From Symsagittifera roscoffensis (lineage: Eukaryota > Xenacoelomorpha > Acoela > Convolutidae): a stretch of 64,000 bases of DNA. The stretch covers positions 19,203,814-19,267,813 of the forward strand of contig NC_087063.1 of the NCBI RefSeq assembly GCF_963678635.1, in the 5' to 3' direction. Both the position numbers and the translations under genes were made by a program. Below the pieces are notes generated by a model, which did not search any database, was not told the origin of the DNA, and worked only from the letters and a program-made list of their open reading frames with translations. Below, piece by piece: positions 31,301 to 42,531 of this stretch (position 1 is its first letter; each line of letters begins with the position of its first letter).

Positions 31301-33728
31301 AATTAATTCCTGGCCTGAGCTTTCCACAAGAATTAATGCTAACTACGATAATCGTTTTTCAATTTGTCTGTTTTTTGATGTATAGTTGAATTGTTTTTGT
31401 TTTCAATTTTCACTAGTGTATGAGATATTTTGTTCATAAGAACAAATTTTGTGCTACCAAGTGTAAAAAACTCTCAACAAAAAACTAATTTTTCTCGGGT
31501 TTTCACGTTTTTTTTCTCATAAAATTGATTTGGTGAATCTAAAGCGCACTTAGGTTTTAGATATAGTACCTCTTATATCCCCAATGAATAACTATTTTGT
31601 TAATGTTTTTATGTTATTATTATCTTATCTGCTTATAACAATTTAATGATATTCATCCAAACCTTTGTCCGGTGATAGAAAATATAAAAAGTTCTGAACT
31701 GTTGGAAAATGTTGACTACAAAAAATAAACAGCTTACGTTTAAACTAGTGAAGCTCAACCAAAATTTTCAGATCCCAAACACAAACATTAACCACAAAAT
31801 TTAAAAAAAAAGATTTTTTGAAGAAAAATTAAATCGATTGATTATGCGCAATCAAACCATTTCATTTTGTTTCAATTTGATGGTTACAATTTCAATTACC
31901 TCAATGCAAACACAAAAAAAATGACACACATCCATTATACTTCCAACGTGATTATAGAAATTGTGCTCGGTCATTCAAACCTTGAAATGACGTAACGCCT
32001 GATCATTATTTGGAAGACTGAACACGAAAGTCATTCATTTTCATGTCTTCTGTTAAAACAGACCAGTTAGCCAACTTTTTTTGGACAGAAATGAAATTGC
32101 TTGCTATAGGTGCAATTTCTGTAGGAGTGCTAAGAAAACAGTTTACACTAAAACTGCCGAAAAAAAACTGGAAAAAAGTTAACCGACAACATTGTTCAGT
32201 TTTTTCATTTGTAATGTTGTTAAAATCTAAAACAAAAAGTAAATCAATCTGCAGAATATCAATTTTTTTTTGATACTTCAAACATTAAAAAATTTCTTGA
32301 TGATAGTTTGTTTCAAAAAACTTTGAATTTTCATGAATGATTTTCAAAAACTCAAAAAATCACAAATCGATTTCCTTAAACTCAAAACCTATAAAGGATT
32401 AGCCATATCAAAAAATCATGGCAAAAATCAACCTCAGGACAAAATCTAACTTTGGAATCTCTTAAAAACAATGAAATTGAAAAACAAAAGTAAAAGTTTC
32501 CTCAACCTGCTTGTTTTCTTAGAGCTTATTGTAAAAAAAAAAACATTTTCTCCTACTAAACCTAAAACATCTCCAAGACCGTATAATTTTTCAGCATAGG
32601 CGCCACAAAATACATTCATAAAATTTTCACTCTTTTTTGCAATTTTTCCTGGTTATCTGAAGAGTATATAATTTAAATTGAAGAGGACCAAAGTACAAAA
32701 AGAGAACTCAGATACGATCCTTCAGTTTTATAATGAAAATGAGCGCAGCTTCGGAAGCAATCTAAAGTAGCTTCACAAAAAATAACGATTTTTTTCTCAG
32801 TATGTACTTCAATACATTTAAGACAAAAAAGAGAAAACTTGTCAAAATCAGGATGAAACATTTGCAAGTGAACAAAAAACATACGCAATAACACTGCATC
32901 AAAAAATCATAGAGAACATAATCACACTCAGTTTTTTAGAGTAATTTAAGATAGATGGCCTTTGATTTATCCAAGAGAAACTTGGCCTACGAATAAAAAA
33001 CTTTTAGCCCACTCATAGAAGTCAAAACAACTCAAAAAAAATGTGTGGGTCGCAGCAAACAATTTTTCTAACAATCTTTTAACTCATCCACGGACTTTCA
33101 GCAGAAATAAATTTTATTTACGAAGTTCTTTTTTTGCTGGTGTTTTTTGGGAATTTTTCTATAATTTTCAGTCTAAAGCTAGCATGTCTGATAATTGATG
33201 TAAATATAAACAGTTTTTACCCTGCCATAAAATTGATGAAATTTTTTTTAATGTTTCTAATGTTTTTGATCAAACTTAATGGCGCAACAAGTCAAGAAAC
33301 TCATTTACACAATCAACTGATAGTCATTCGATTCAGCCCGGTAACCAAAACTAAAAAAATTCCGGTGATTTTAGAAAAATTTGACAACAGTTTTAATTAT
33401 ATGTTTAGGCTACAGAAATAAGGACAAAAAATTGTGAGATCGTATTCCACAGTTACCAATAAAAACAGATTTTATTAGGTTTTCTCATATCCCTTTATTA
33501 CGCGCATTCACTAAATTACAATTTGATTTTATAAGGCCATTATAATTTGTTAAATTTCAATTTGAATGTGAATAAAAAACATTCACACTCATTCATAACT
33601 TCAAATGATTACATAAAAAAGTATCCATTTTCAAAAGATGAAACGAGCTAAATAAAAACACATAGCTACTTATTGGTTAAAAACAAACTACTTAGCCGAA
33701 CTTTTTTTGATGAAAAAAAATGCCTGCT

Positions 33729-33733
33729 AAAAC
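33729..33733. repeat. Target-site duplication of LTR element 1, left copy
   Basis: AAAAC, identical to the five bases immediately after the right LTR (40556-40560). Confidence 0.85.
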
Positions 33734-34022
33734 TGTGGTACCGCCACTGCTCTTGCATCTGGAGTAACCATATCATGGCCTTGGCGTCATTGCTCATATT
33801 GTTATCTATAAATTATATTATGTTATTATGTGATTCAAGGTCAGTCATGCGTGACCTTTGTTGTTGATGACCTTTGCTACGTATGCGGAATTAGTAGCAA
33901 GGCGTACAGTTAGCCACTAAGTCCAGGCTAATAAAAAAAGATGGTTTCAACATTAAATTAAACTCTTCGAAACCAACATTGTTTTCAACGTAACAACACA
34001 CGAGGTTCTATCCGGTATCACA
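33734..34022 (+). repeat. Left LTR of element 1
   Basis: 289 bp, nearly identical to 40269-40555. An inverted pair of AGGTCA half-sites (33838-33843 and 33852-33857) is shared with the other LTR. A 23-bp block at 33871-33893 is unrelated to the 21 bp found at the same place in the right LTR. Confidence 0.93.
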
Positions 34023-34040
34023 TGGCGCAGCCAGCAGAAT
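34023..34040 (+). other. Primer binding site of element 1
   Basis: Starts TGGCGCAGCCAGCAG directly after the LTR, as expected for pairing with the CCA end of a tRNA primer. I cannot name the tRNA. Confidence 0.75.
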
Positions 34041-34048
34041 CCAGTTTT

Positions 34049-34711
34049 ATGTCTCAAGACAATAGGACAGACATGGGAATTCCGGTATTCTGGGCTTCTG
34101 CCAATTCAGACCCAACGTGGAATTTTGAAACCTGGTTTGACCAATTCCTATAAGCTGTTACGGTCAAAGAGAATGTGGATCCAGGAGTAATGTTAGAAGA
34201 ACCTAAAGTAGTTCTGGAAGAACCTCTACCTACTCCTGAACCACCGCTACAAAACGAAGATGCTCATGCAGTAGCCGAGAGAGAAGCCACGAACAGATTG
34301 GCACGGGACAGAGTCGTTCTAGAAAATGAAGAACGGATTATGAGAGGACCCAAAGTAGGACACAACATATTCTATCACGAAGTTGGAAAACGTCTGACAT
34401 CACGATTATTTCTCGCTTTGGGCGCAGAAGGAAAGAAAAAATTTATACAGAAGAATCGGCATTCAGAAGTATCAAAACTTGGTTTTCGGGAAATAGTGCG
34501 ATTAGCCAAAATCTCATTTGAGAAGACAAAATGTATTACTTATGAGAGATACAAATTGTTTACCCGATCATGAGTGTTTGGAGATGGACATCTGAAAACT
34601 TGCCCAGCAATGGGAAAATCGTGCAAGAATTGCAACAAACCAAATCATTTTGCAAAAATGTGCAGATCAGAGCAAGTTAACGAAGTAGCAATTAAAAATT
34701 CTAGTTCTTAA
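34049..34711 (+). pseudogene. gag of element 1, two in-frame stops
   Basis: Starts at the first ATG after the primer binding site (MSQDNRTDMGIPVFW) and stays in one frame for 220 codons, broken by TAA at 34151-34153 and TGA at 34571-34573. The middle is acidic and helix-prone. The C-terminal part carries a CCHC zinc knuckle, CKNCNKPNHFAKMC (about 34622-34663), the nucleic-acid-binding motif of nucleocapsid. The capsid-like region is short compared with most Ty3/gypsy Gag proteins. Confidence 0.75.
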
Positions 34712-34919
34712 GAGGAATGTAATTTAATACAAAATTTTTGATTCCTGTGATGAATTTGAGATAATGGCAGTAGAAGAGGATTTAACCTCTGTTGCAGCAA
34801 TTGAAAAAAAACATCAACAAACGAGTATTAACAAATGGGTACGCAGAAGGAAACGACGAGAAGAATGGGATGAGTACATAGTCTGAGACCGTTGAAAAGG
34901 TTGACGTCCAAAGGAATCC

Positions 34920-35136
34920 ACAATCTCACCAAATTAAAGCATTGAAGGCTTTGGTGAAGATTGATAGTCATATTTTGAATATGACTATAGACACGGGTAG
35001 TCCAGTATCATTTTTGAATTGGGCAACAACGAAACAAATTCTGGAAGGACCTACGAATTCCAAATTTATTCCGGCGGAGAAGCTTAACCTGTCCGCACAG
35101 TTTGTGGATTACAATAAACGTCCTATTTTGATATAA
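34920..35136 (+). pseudogene. Retroviral-type aspartic protease of element 1
   Basis: Contains MTIDTGSPVSF with the catalytic Asp at 34990-34992, the active-site loop of retropepsins that process Gag-Pol. A TAA at 35134-35136 interrupts the frame, which then continues in the same frame into the RT segment. Confidence 0.75.
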
Positions 35137-35175
35137 GGAGCGTTAAAAGCGAATCTGCGTTCAGCTGGTTGGGAA

Positions 35176-36278
35176 GTGTTCGGAGTGATACTATTAGTCA
35201 TGGAAAGACGTATGCGGTGTATACTAGGTCAGGATCTTCAAGGAAAACTGGGGATTCAGACTACTCAGAGAGCAGCTCCAACACAAAGATCCAGGTTTGA
35301 CGTGCTACTGTGCGAGCAGTCAGAAGGTTGGAAACAAAAATTTTATAATCAATTTAAATACCTTTTTGACAGACAAGGGGAGTCAAAGAATCATACTGTG
35401 AACACAAAATTTAAATATCCTTTATGTCCAATCCAAGAAAAAGGTAAGAGAATCCCTATACATATTCAGGATAAAGTAAAAGCAGAGTTAGAAAAATTGC
35501 TTGCGTAAGGACATATTCAAAAATTGGATAAATGTACAAGTGATTGTTTTATTGCTCCAATTGTCATCACAGTTAAGAAAGACAATTCGATTAAGTTAGC
35601 CTTGGACGCGAAACCCATCAACAGACAATTGTATAAAAATAAATATCAGATGCCAAACGTGGATGAACTGATAGATGGGGTTAATCAAATAATCACTGCA
35701 ACAGCAGAAAGTACGCTGTATTTCACCGTGTTGGATTTAAAGTATGCTTACAGTCAAACAAGGTTAACCGTGGACACTGCAAAACAATGCAATTTCAACA
35801 TCGTTGGAGGTCAGGCAACAGGAACGTATAGGTTTCTGACAGGCTTTTACGGGCTGGCGGAAATGCCCGCTGAATTCCAAAAGGCGATGGATAGAACATT
35901 GAATCATTCTAAAAACACCTTTTGTTTCCTAGATGATATTTTAATTCTCTCGAAGGGAGAAGAAAAGGATCATGAGAAATTGGATCGAAATGTGTTACAG
36001 AAGTTGGATGATGAAAACCTTGCATTAAAAATTTCCAAATGTGAATTTTTTCAGCCCTCAGTAAATTGGCTAGGCCACAATTTATCGGCAGAAGGTATAA
36101 TACCAAAATAACGAAAACTGAGGCCATTGCAAATTTGCAACCTCCCAAGTCACTAAAACAACTTAGATTGTTCATGGGTAGCATTAATCATTTATCTAAG
36201 TTCATTCCGAACGCGGCTAGTTTAACCGATAAACTTCGACCATTGCTGAAAGAGGAAATTGAAAAAAAAAGAAAATGA
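35176..36278 (+). pseudogene. Reverse transcriptase of element 1
   Basis: Includes the linker ending RIPIHIQDKVKAELEKLLA, the fingers motif SDCFIAPIVITVKKDNSIKL, the palm Asp in FTVLDLKYAYSQ, and the catalytic box FLDD (near 35925-35938, where most gypsy elements have YLDD or YVDD), then KCEFFQPSVNWLGH. The thumb (PPKSLKQLRLFMGSINHLSKF) lies in another frame from about 36100. Defects: TAA at 35506-35508 and a frameshift near 36100. It belongs with Ty3/gypsy RT by motif order. Confidence 0.88.
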
Positions 36279-36360
36279 AGAATATTCGACTACCAGTGAA
36301 AAAATTTGATTGGAACAGCAAACACTCCGTAGCTTTTAAAAAACAGTAGCCAATATCGCT

Positions 36361-36783
36361 TTGTTAAACTATTATAATCCATCTAAAGAAACTCGGGTAA
36401 AGTGTGATGCAAGCCATAGTGGTCTAGGTGATACACTTGACCAATGGTCTGAAAAAAAACGAGTGGGTACCGATTGCATTTGCATCTCATATCAGAATTC
36501 TCAAGAAAAAAAATATTATATTAATGAACTCGAGCTGCTAGCAGTAGTTTGGGCTGTAGATCGCTTTAAACATTACTTGTTGGGAAAAGAATTTGTCATA
36601 GCAACAGATCACAAAGCTTTAACGTCTGCTTTGGGGGAACATAGATCAAACAAAACGTATCAATCTAGACTAACTAGGTGGGTGGACCGATTACTACCGT
36701 ATCAATTTAAGGTTATCCATATACCTGGAAAGGATATGGGTATCGTTGATTACCTCTCGAAAGAGCCCAATAGAGAACCATGA
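36361..36783 (+). pseudogene. RNase H of element 1
   Basis: VKCDASHSGLGDTL gives the first catalytic Asp, ELELLAVVWAVDRFKHYLLG the Glu, and FVIATDHKAL the second Asp; the distal Asp lies in GIVDYLSKEP, where ADALSR is usual. It is in the same frame as the early RT segment, but separated from it by the frame-shifted thumb and stops near 36350. Confidence 0.88.
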
Positions 36784-37154
36784 CCTGAATCTGAAATAGA
36801 TGAAAGGTTTGTCGTGGCTTCGATTGAAAATTTTCACTAAGCGCTTGACTGTTTGAGCAGTCGGCTCAGTGAAACGGATAGAAAGATTGACGTTAATATT
36901 CTAGAATATTCTGAAATAAGAAGCGAAATTAGCCACTGTAAAGGAAACTCATCACATGGTTGCTATGGTGACCAGTTTCTTCAAAACTGGACAGAGCTCG
37001 ACCAGAACGAAAACGGTCAAAGTTCACGTTTTCAAAGAGAACAGAACGAGAAAAACACACTAAACAAGTTCCCTCGTACTAAACAGTCAGAATCTTAAAA
37101 TTCAGTTCAAAAATTTACAATAAAATTCCAAAATATTCGGCGATCACTAGAAAG

Positions 37155-39764
37155 ATGGATAAAGTCCAATCGGGGTCAGGCAAGTCGAAGAAGATAACGA
37201 ACAGACAAAATGAAGAGAGGAGGGACAAGTTGACAGGGCAGGTGACAGAGACTACCTTTTCACGAACACGAATGGTGAAAAGAGGCGCGTGCAGCAGACA
37301 AGACTCGGACACTTCCGATTCAGACATACCACAAGTTGAGTGGCGAACAGTAAATAGGTACATCAAACCTAAAGGACAAAAGGATATTGCATCTGCCAAC
37401 TCAGCAGCGACGAAACTAATTTCATTTTGGGATCTTATGGGGGCAGAAAAGTCCGATAACCCAAAAAGTTTACTCGAACTCGAAGCGCGGACAGTTTTGG
37501 AAGAAAGGGACAGACAAATCCAGGACTTTGAGACAAATGTGCAAAGAGAAAAACCACCGATAGTGGAAGTGGATATTACCGCTGAGAGTCCGTCAGAGAG
37601 CCAAGAAGTCAGTGTGATCGGGACGAAAAAGATAACCCACAAATCCAGGAAAAACGACTCTCGTCTAGCTGAGACGAGTAGAGAAGATAATCTCGACAAC
37701 CTCACCAAGTTGTTCGATCGAAGCCTGTTAGCAGAGTTGATCTCTAAGAATTCCTGGATGGATAGACTTCGGCGAGTAATTGAAAGAAACGATCATCATA
37801 GTTTCGAGTTGAAGGGGCCATATACAAATCCTCTCTGGCACCAGCTGTCCGTGGTGGATGATTGTATATTAGTTGACAACAGGCTGGCAGTTCCGGGGCA
37901 ATTGCAGCAAGCTGTGCTGAAGAGAATTCATCGCGGTCACCCAGGCCAGGAAGCGATGCTAGATGTTTCGAAATACCTGTGGTGGCCGCACATGCACAAG
38001 GATATAGTCAATCTGGCGGAGGAATGCAGAAGTTGCACCCGCTACTGTATAAATGCTAAGTACATCATACCAAAAAATGCTAGTAAACCTCTTCCGCTGC
38101 TAACGCAGCCGAGTCAAGAAGTTCAGCTGGATTATGCAGGCCCACTTGAAGATCATTAAGGAAAAAATATATACTTGCTGGTAGCAATAGATATGTATTC
38201 TAAATTTCCTTCAGTAAATATAACTAAATCAACTAGGGAAAAATCGTCGACGAAATTTCTTTGCTCCTATATTGACATTCACGGAATACGTGAATCAATA
38301 AAAACCGACCAATTTTCTGGATTTAAGGGTAAAACTATGCGAAAATATTGTTCTGACAATAACATTGAACAAAAATTCTGTCCGGTCGGGGATCATCGCG
38401 GTTGTGGTTTAGTGGAACGTACTTTTCAAACTATCAAGAAACGACTGGGAGTTATGTTACTAGAAGAAAATGTAACCTCAATAAAACTCTGTCTTAGTAC
38501 GATAATTCGCTATCTCCGATGGAGTAAACAAAAAACAATACAAATGTCGCCATTCGAACCTCATTTTGGTCAATTACCAAAAACTGAATTTAAAATACTG
38601 AGTGACAAATTTTTACAAAATTCTGCTCGTTTAGATAAAGAACACCTGGAACGATCAGCGCTCACCGCTTCGCAACTTCAAAAGCGTATTGATCAGTCTC
38701 GCGATGGATTGAAAATTGTCAGAAAAGGACAAAATAGCCGAGATGTGAGCCCACTATTTAAACAACAAGTTGACTCAGCACAGGATCGTGCAAGAGCGCG
38801 TGCATTGAAGGAATTATTGGACGCTAATGCCAGGTGGAACCAAACCAGACGTGACACTTCTGCTAATGACCTAGGGCGTACCGTGGAGGAGACGAGGACG
38901 ATTAATCCCGAGTTACGAAAAGAAATGTTGTTTTCTTGGGAGCGTGGCTTTATCGAGGATAAACCAAAAAATAGCGTCAGTCAACGTCAATGGTCACCCA
39001 TACTAATCAGAAAAGATGAAGGGAGAAAAAAAGTTAAGGCTTTCACAAAGCCATTAAAAGGAAAAGTCGTCTCAGAAAAGCCCTCAACTGTCAAGACAGC
39101 CGCGGGGGCCATATGTAGAAAAAGTGATATTGCCAAAGCTAAGGTCGAAGTGCAGGATAAATTGGACCATTGTCGTTCTCCAACAGGAGAGGAACCCAAA
39201 AAGAAACAACAAAAGCAATCTCAACGGAAATCTGGTGATCAGGAAGAATTCGAGGATAGTGGGTCCGATGATGATTTACTGCTACAGCAGCGAACTCTGT
39301 ATCCAGTAGAGGCAAAGAACAAATTCCAGGAAAGCCCGACAGTGGTCACATCAAAAGATATACTGCAAGGTGGCGGTCTAAACCTAGCGGTGAAAAGGGC
39401 CAAACCTAACTTGGCTGGACCCTTCACCAAACCATCTAAGATAAAGTGTGGCGGGGGCACAAAGGATTTGAAACAAGTCAATACTAAGAATAAGAGCGCT
39501 GCCGCAGCAGAAGAAATACAACAACAACAAGCGTGTTCGTCAAGTTCAGCGGTGGTTCCCAAATCAAATTCTACGCCTCATGCAATACAACCGGCAAGAC
39601 GAAAGAAATATCCCGTAATACGTCTCCGGAAACCATTTTGGACACTTTCAACAGTAAGGATTCAACGACAGCGGATTGGAATCGCTTGGCTGACCAGGTG
39701 CTTGAAAGAGGAGTACAGCGTACTGGGCAGATATTTTAAACTCAAAAGAGACCGCGGGAGATGA
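37155..39764 (+). pseudogene. Integrase of element 1 with a long spacer and tail, one internal stop
   Basis: One frame broken only by TAA at 38157-38159. First comes about 200 residues of charged, Ser/Thr-rich spacer with no recognised domain. Then the HHCC zinc-binding region (HRGHPGQEAML...WWPHMH...CRSC, about 37925-38050). Then the catalytic core with LDYAGPL (first Asp), IKTDQFSGFKG (second Asp) and GCGLVERTFQTIKKRL (Glu). A basic, low-complexity tail of over 300 residues follows. The spacer and tail are both longer than I expect for gypsy integrases. Confidence 0.85.
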
Positions 39765-40083
39765 GGTTTACAATAACCCACCAGGTTTCTCAGACGAATC
39801 TGAGGAAGGAGAAACGTCTGTACGCAGAAGCGGGAGGTCGAAAAAAGGACCGAGTAGATACGGTGACCCAATCAAACACTCTGTAAAGTCGATATCATTC
39901 CAAAATGACCTCTTAGATTTGAATCAGGCCGCATTAGAAGCATACCGAATTAAACTCGCAACTTTTAAACCCGATTCGACGAATTCGGTGGAAATGAAAT
40001 TTGGTCTACTGGAGAAACATCTCTTTAGAAGAAAATTCGACAGCGAGGCGCTTGATATTAACAGGTCTTGGAACGCTGAGTGA
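39724..40083 (+). pseudogene. C-terminal end of element 1 polyprotein, frame-shifted
   Basis: A third frame opens here and runs 119 codons to TGA at 40081-40083. It contains RRSGRSKKGPSRYGDP, which resembles the basic Arg/Tyr-Gly motif often found at the very end of Ty3/gypsy integrase. It is therefore probably the natural end of the polyprotein, displaced by an indel near 39.65-39.72 kb. Confidence 0.6.
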
Positions 40084-40259
40084 CGGGTTCCACTACACTT
40101 CGAGGAAGAACACGAGGAGAAAGAAGGGAAGTGATGAAACCAAGTCATTAAAAACAAATGCACAAGGGACAAAAACAAAGCCAAAATTTTGTTAAACTGA
40201 GTATTAAAACTCCTATGTATTTTTAAAATTTGATAATGTATTATAAAATTTTCTTGGTC

Positions 40260-40268
40260 GAGGAGGTA
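40260..40268 (+). other. Polypurine tract of element 1
   Basis: GAGGAGGTA directly before the right LTR; it primes plus-strand DNA synthesis in LTR elements. Confidence 0.75.
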
Positions 40269-40555
40269 TGTGGTACCGCAACTGCTCTTGCATCTGCAGT
40301 AACCATATCATGGCCTTGGCGTCATTGTTCATATTGTTATCTACAAATTATATTATGTTATTATGTGATTCAAGGTCAGTCATGCGTGACCTTTGTTGTT
40401 GATGAAGAGACTCAGTTCTCTCAACTGTAGCAAGGCGTACAGTTAGCCACCAATTCCAGGCTAATCATAAAAGATGGTTTCAACATTAAATTAAACTCTT
40501 CGAAACCAATATTGTTTTCAACGTAACAACACACGAGGTTCTATCCGGTATCACA
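40269..40555 (+). repeat. Right LTR of element 1
   Basis: 287 bp, TG...CA termini. It matches the left LTR except for scattered substitutions and the block at 40406-40426. It carries the same inverted AGGTCA pair (40373-40378, 40387-40392). The 5-bp target duplication AAAAC follows at 40556-40560. Confidence 0.93.
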
Positions 40556-40560
40556 AAAAC

Positions 40561-42531
40561 AAATGCGCAGAACGCAAAATAAAAAGCTTCACATTGAAAC
40601 TTTAGGCATTCTATGTATCGACCTGAAAAAAATATCATCTGAGCTGTCCCTTCTCTGATTGGCACTTTTTGATTTATCAATGATTATCAATTGTGAGTGC
40701 ACCCCTAATTTACAAAACACCACGATTAAGGAGTGCAAGCATGATTTACTTTGATTCAAACATAGTTAATTGCCTCTGAGAAACTTTCTCGACGCTTCTT
40801 GCTTTAATTTTCATCAAATTTGAGCCTCTTGGTACTGCACCGCCGCTGTTGAGTTTTGAGTTTGTTGCACTGGATTGTCAAAAATCAATTTCGTATTTTC
40901 CGTTTGAGTTTTTTATCAAACGAAATAATTTAATAGGCTAACAGTCTTTTGTTCTTCATCAAGTCAGCTATTTTGGAAAAAGCGGATGTGTAAAGTCATT
41001 ACTCACAAGTGCCAAATGTTTTGTAGCTGGACCAAGTTCACAAATTTCTTTTTTATACGGAGCGGAAAAAAATTGTGAGGTTTTTTTTATTTTTCTTCAA
41101 TTTTTTGATATCCATCTTCAAGATATCAGATGGAATTTTTGTTATGAAATAACTGAAAAATTTCGATTTTCCTTAATTGTCTGAGAAGAAAATGAATTTA
41201 ATCATAGAAGAAAACCTAATTGATTTTATTTAACTTAAGACAAACATAGCAAAAGCTCAAAGAAGCTCCAGAAAACTGGAAAAGTTTATCATTCAGAAAA
41301 CTAGGACAGAGCGCATGTGATTAACTTTAATTACAACTTCCTTGCGCTAAGACTAAAATTTTGAAGTTCCCGGATTTTCCTAATCTTAATCCTCCAATCA
41401 AACAAAGTAAAAAAGCCAACCCTGTTTTGTTGTATTTATAAATGTAAATTTGGTTTAAAAAAACTAAAACGAGTGCAATGACAAAAGGGCTGAAGGAACT
41501 TTGCTCGACATTTAATTTTTTATGTTGGTTTTGGTTAGTTTTATGTTGGCTGATAGACTCATGGAACTTGTATACGTCTCTGAGAATCAATCGCGTCATT
41601 TTTCATATTGGAAATGATTGGAAATCTCAAACCTCACAGATTTTTTGCCGGATTTCTTATTTTTTTGTTACATTCGAACAAATATTAGACTACCAGCCCT
41701 GGTCAAATTTGCATATCCCTGTGAACTTCGTTCGAACAAAAAAATTGCAAAAGGAATGCTTAACTGACTTCAGCCATTTTGCTCGTTATCTAATTTTTTT
41801 TTGAGGCATTTGGTAGACTCATTAATCTGGTATATGTCACTTAGAATCCGCCGCGTCAATTTTGCAAGTAGGTTGTGAACGTTCACCTTCCAAATGAGCG
41901 GCTGATTCTTGAGCTCAACTGCCTATGGTTTGTAATTCAGTCATGGTTTTGATATCTAGTCTATCCTCATCATAAGCAGTAGTTGACGTGACGACAACAT
42001 TTCCTTCTGGCAACTGATTTTTTGGCTCAACTCTAAAATCAGGACGGACATCATTCATCAATTTTGCCCTTTTTCGAAGCGTCTTGTATAAGTTTTTTCT
42101 TTTCCGTAAGTTTGAATTGGGAAGTAAAGCTGAAATTCTGGGTTTTGATTGTGGACATTTTCAACCAATTCGTTTGATAACTTGTCTACAAAAAGTCAAA
42201 GGTGGTTGATCTCGTCAAGAACTCAGTTAATCAGATATCTTATTTTTCTTCACCTTCTAAACCATTTACACAGAGATGAAGTGTTAGATAGCCAAAAAAA
42301 CTTCCGTCAATTTTACGTTTGATTTTCTGATTCGAATTCTCGAAAACTGCGTCTAATGTGGCAAATGTGCTTTGAACCTGGTCTCTGATCATAATCTCCA
42401 TCCTTGAGTCTAAGTACCATAACTGGTTTTTCACTTCTTCGTAGCTTTTTTTTCATGTCATCCCTGTCCTTCCTGACTTTCCTTTCTCTCTCCTTGTTAG
42501 TCTCCTCTTTCCAAGAACGTACAGAACATAT
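40561..42531. other. Spacer between the two LTR elements
   Basis: No intact gene. On the - strand about 41327-42440 has coding-like scraps in changing frames (for example 41327-41599 and 42240-42434) without a recognised domain. A phrase of about 60 bp recurs at about 41561 and 41815 (GACTCAT...GTATA-GTC-CT-AGAAT). A stretch at about 40955-41020 is similar to 62043-62106 on the far side of element 2. Confidence 0.45.

Larger units (their letters stand above)
25700..33620. repeat. Degenerate tandem array, units about 0.75-0.9 kb
   Basis: Landmark phrases recur in the same order. TTGATTATGCGCAA-type: about 25742, 29444, 30950, 31840. CTCATCCAAAAATCT-type followed by TTAGAAG-TTG: 25878, 29512, 31050, 31972, 33590. 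GATTAT-GCACATA-type: 26062, 28900, 29673, 30356, 31220. GAATTATTGCTAATTACGATAGTC-TTTTCAATTTT: 26158, 29010, 29771, 31328, 33105. Once the 1.23-kb Tc1 insertion is removed, most landmark spacings approach 0.7-0.9 kb or twice that. No coding capacity is seen. Confidence 0.6.
33734..40555 (+). mobile_element. LTR element 1: complete Ty3/gypsy-type retrotransposon (6.8 kb)
   Basis: LTRs begin TGTGGTACCGC and end GGTATCACA, with TG...CA termini, a primer binding site, a polypurine tract and a perfect 5-bp target duplication. The internal order is gag (with zinc knuckle), protease, RT, RNase H, integrase, which is the Ty3/gypsy order. No envelope-like ORF is seen. The two LTRs differ by about nine substitutions outside one replaced block, and the coding region has in-frame stops and frameshifts, so this is a dead copy of moderate age. 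Confidence 0.92.

Noticed and set aside
32006-33421. Small ORFs (91, 76, 73 and 95 codons) in the tandem array
   Set aside because: They fall in the degenerate array, overlap on both strands, and show no motif.
25700-33620. CRISPR-like or satellite array
   Set aside because: Units are long, diverged and lack short regular spacers; nothing prokaryotic is present in the window.
39239-39562. - strand ORF within the integrase tail of element 1
   Set aside because: Antisense shadow of a low-complexity coding stretch.
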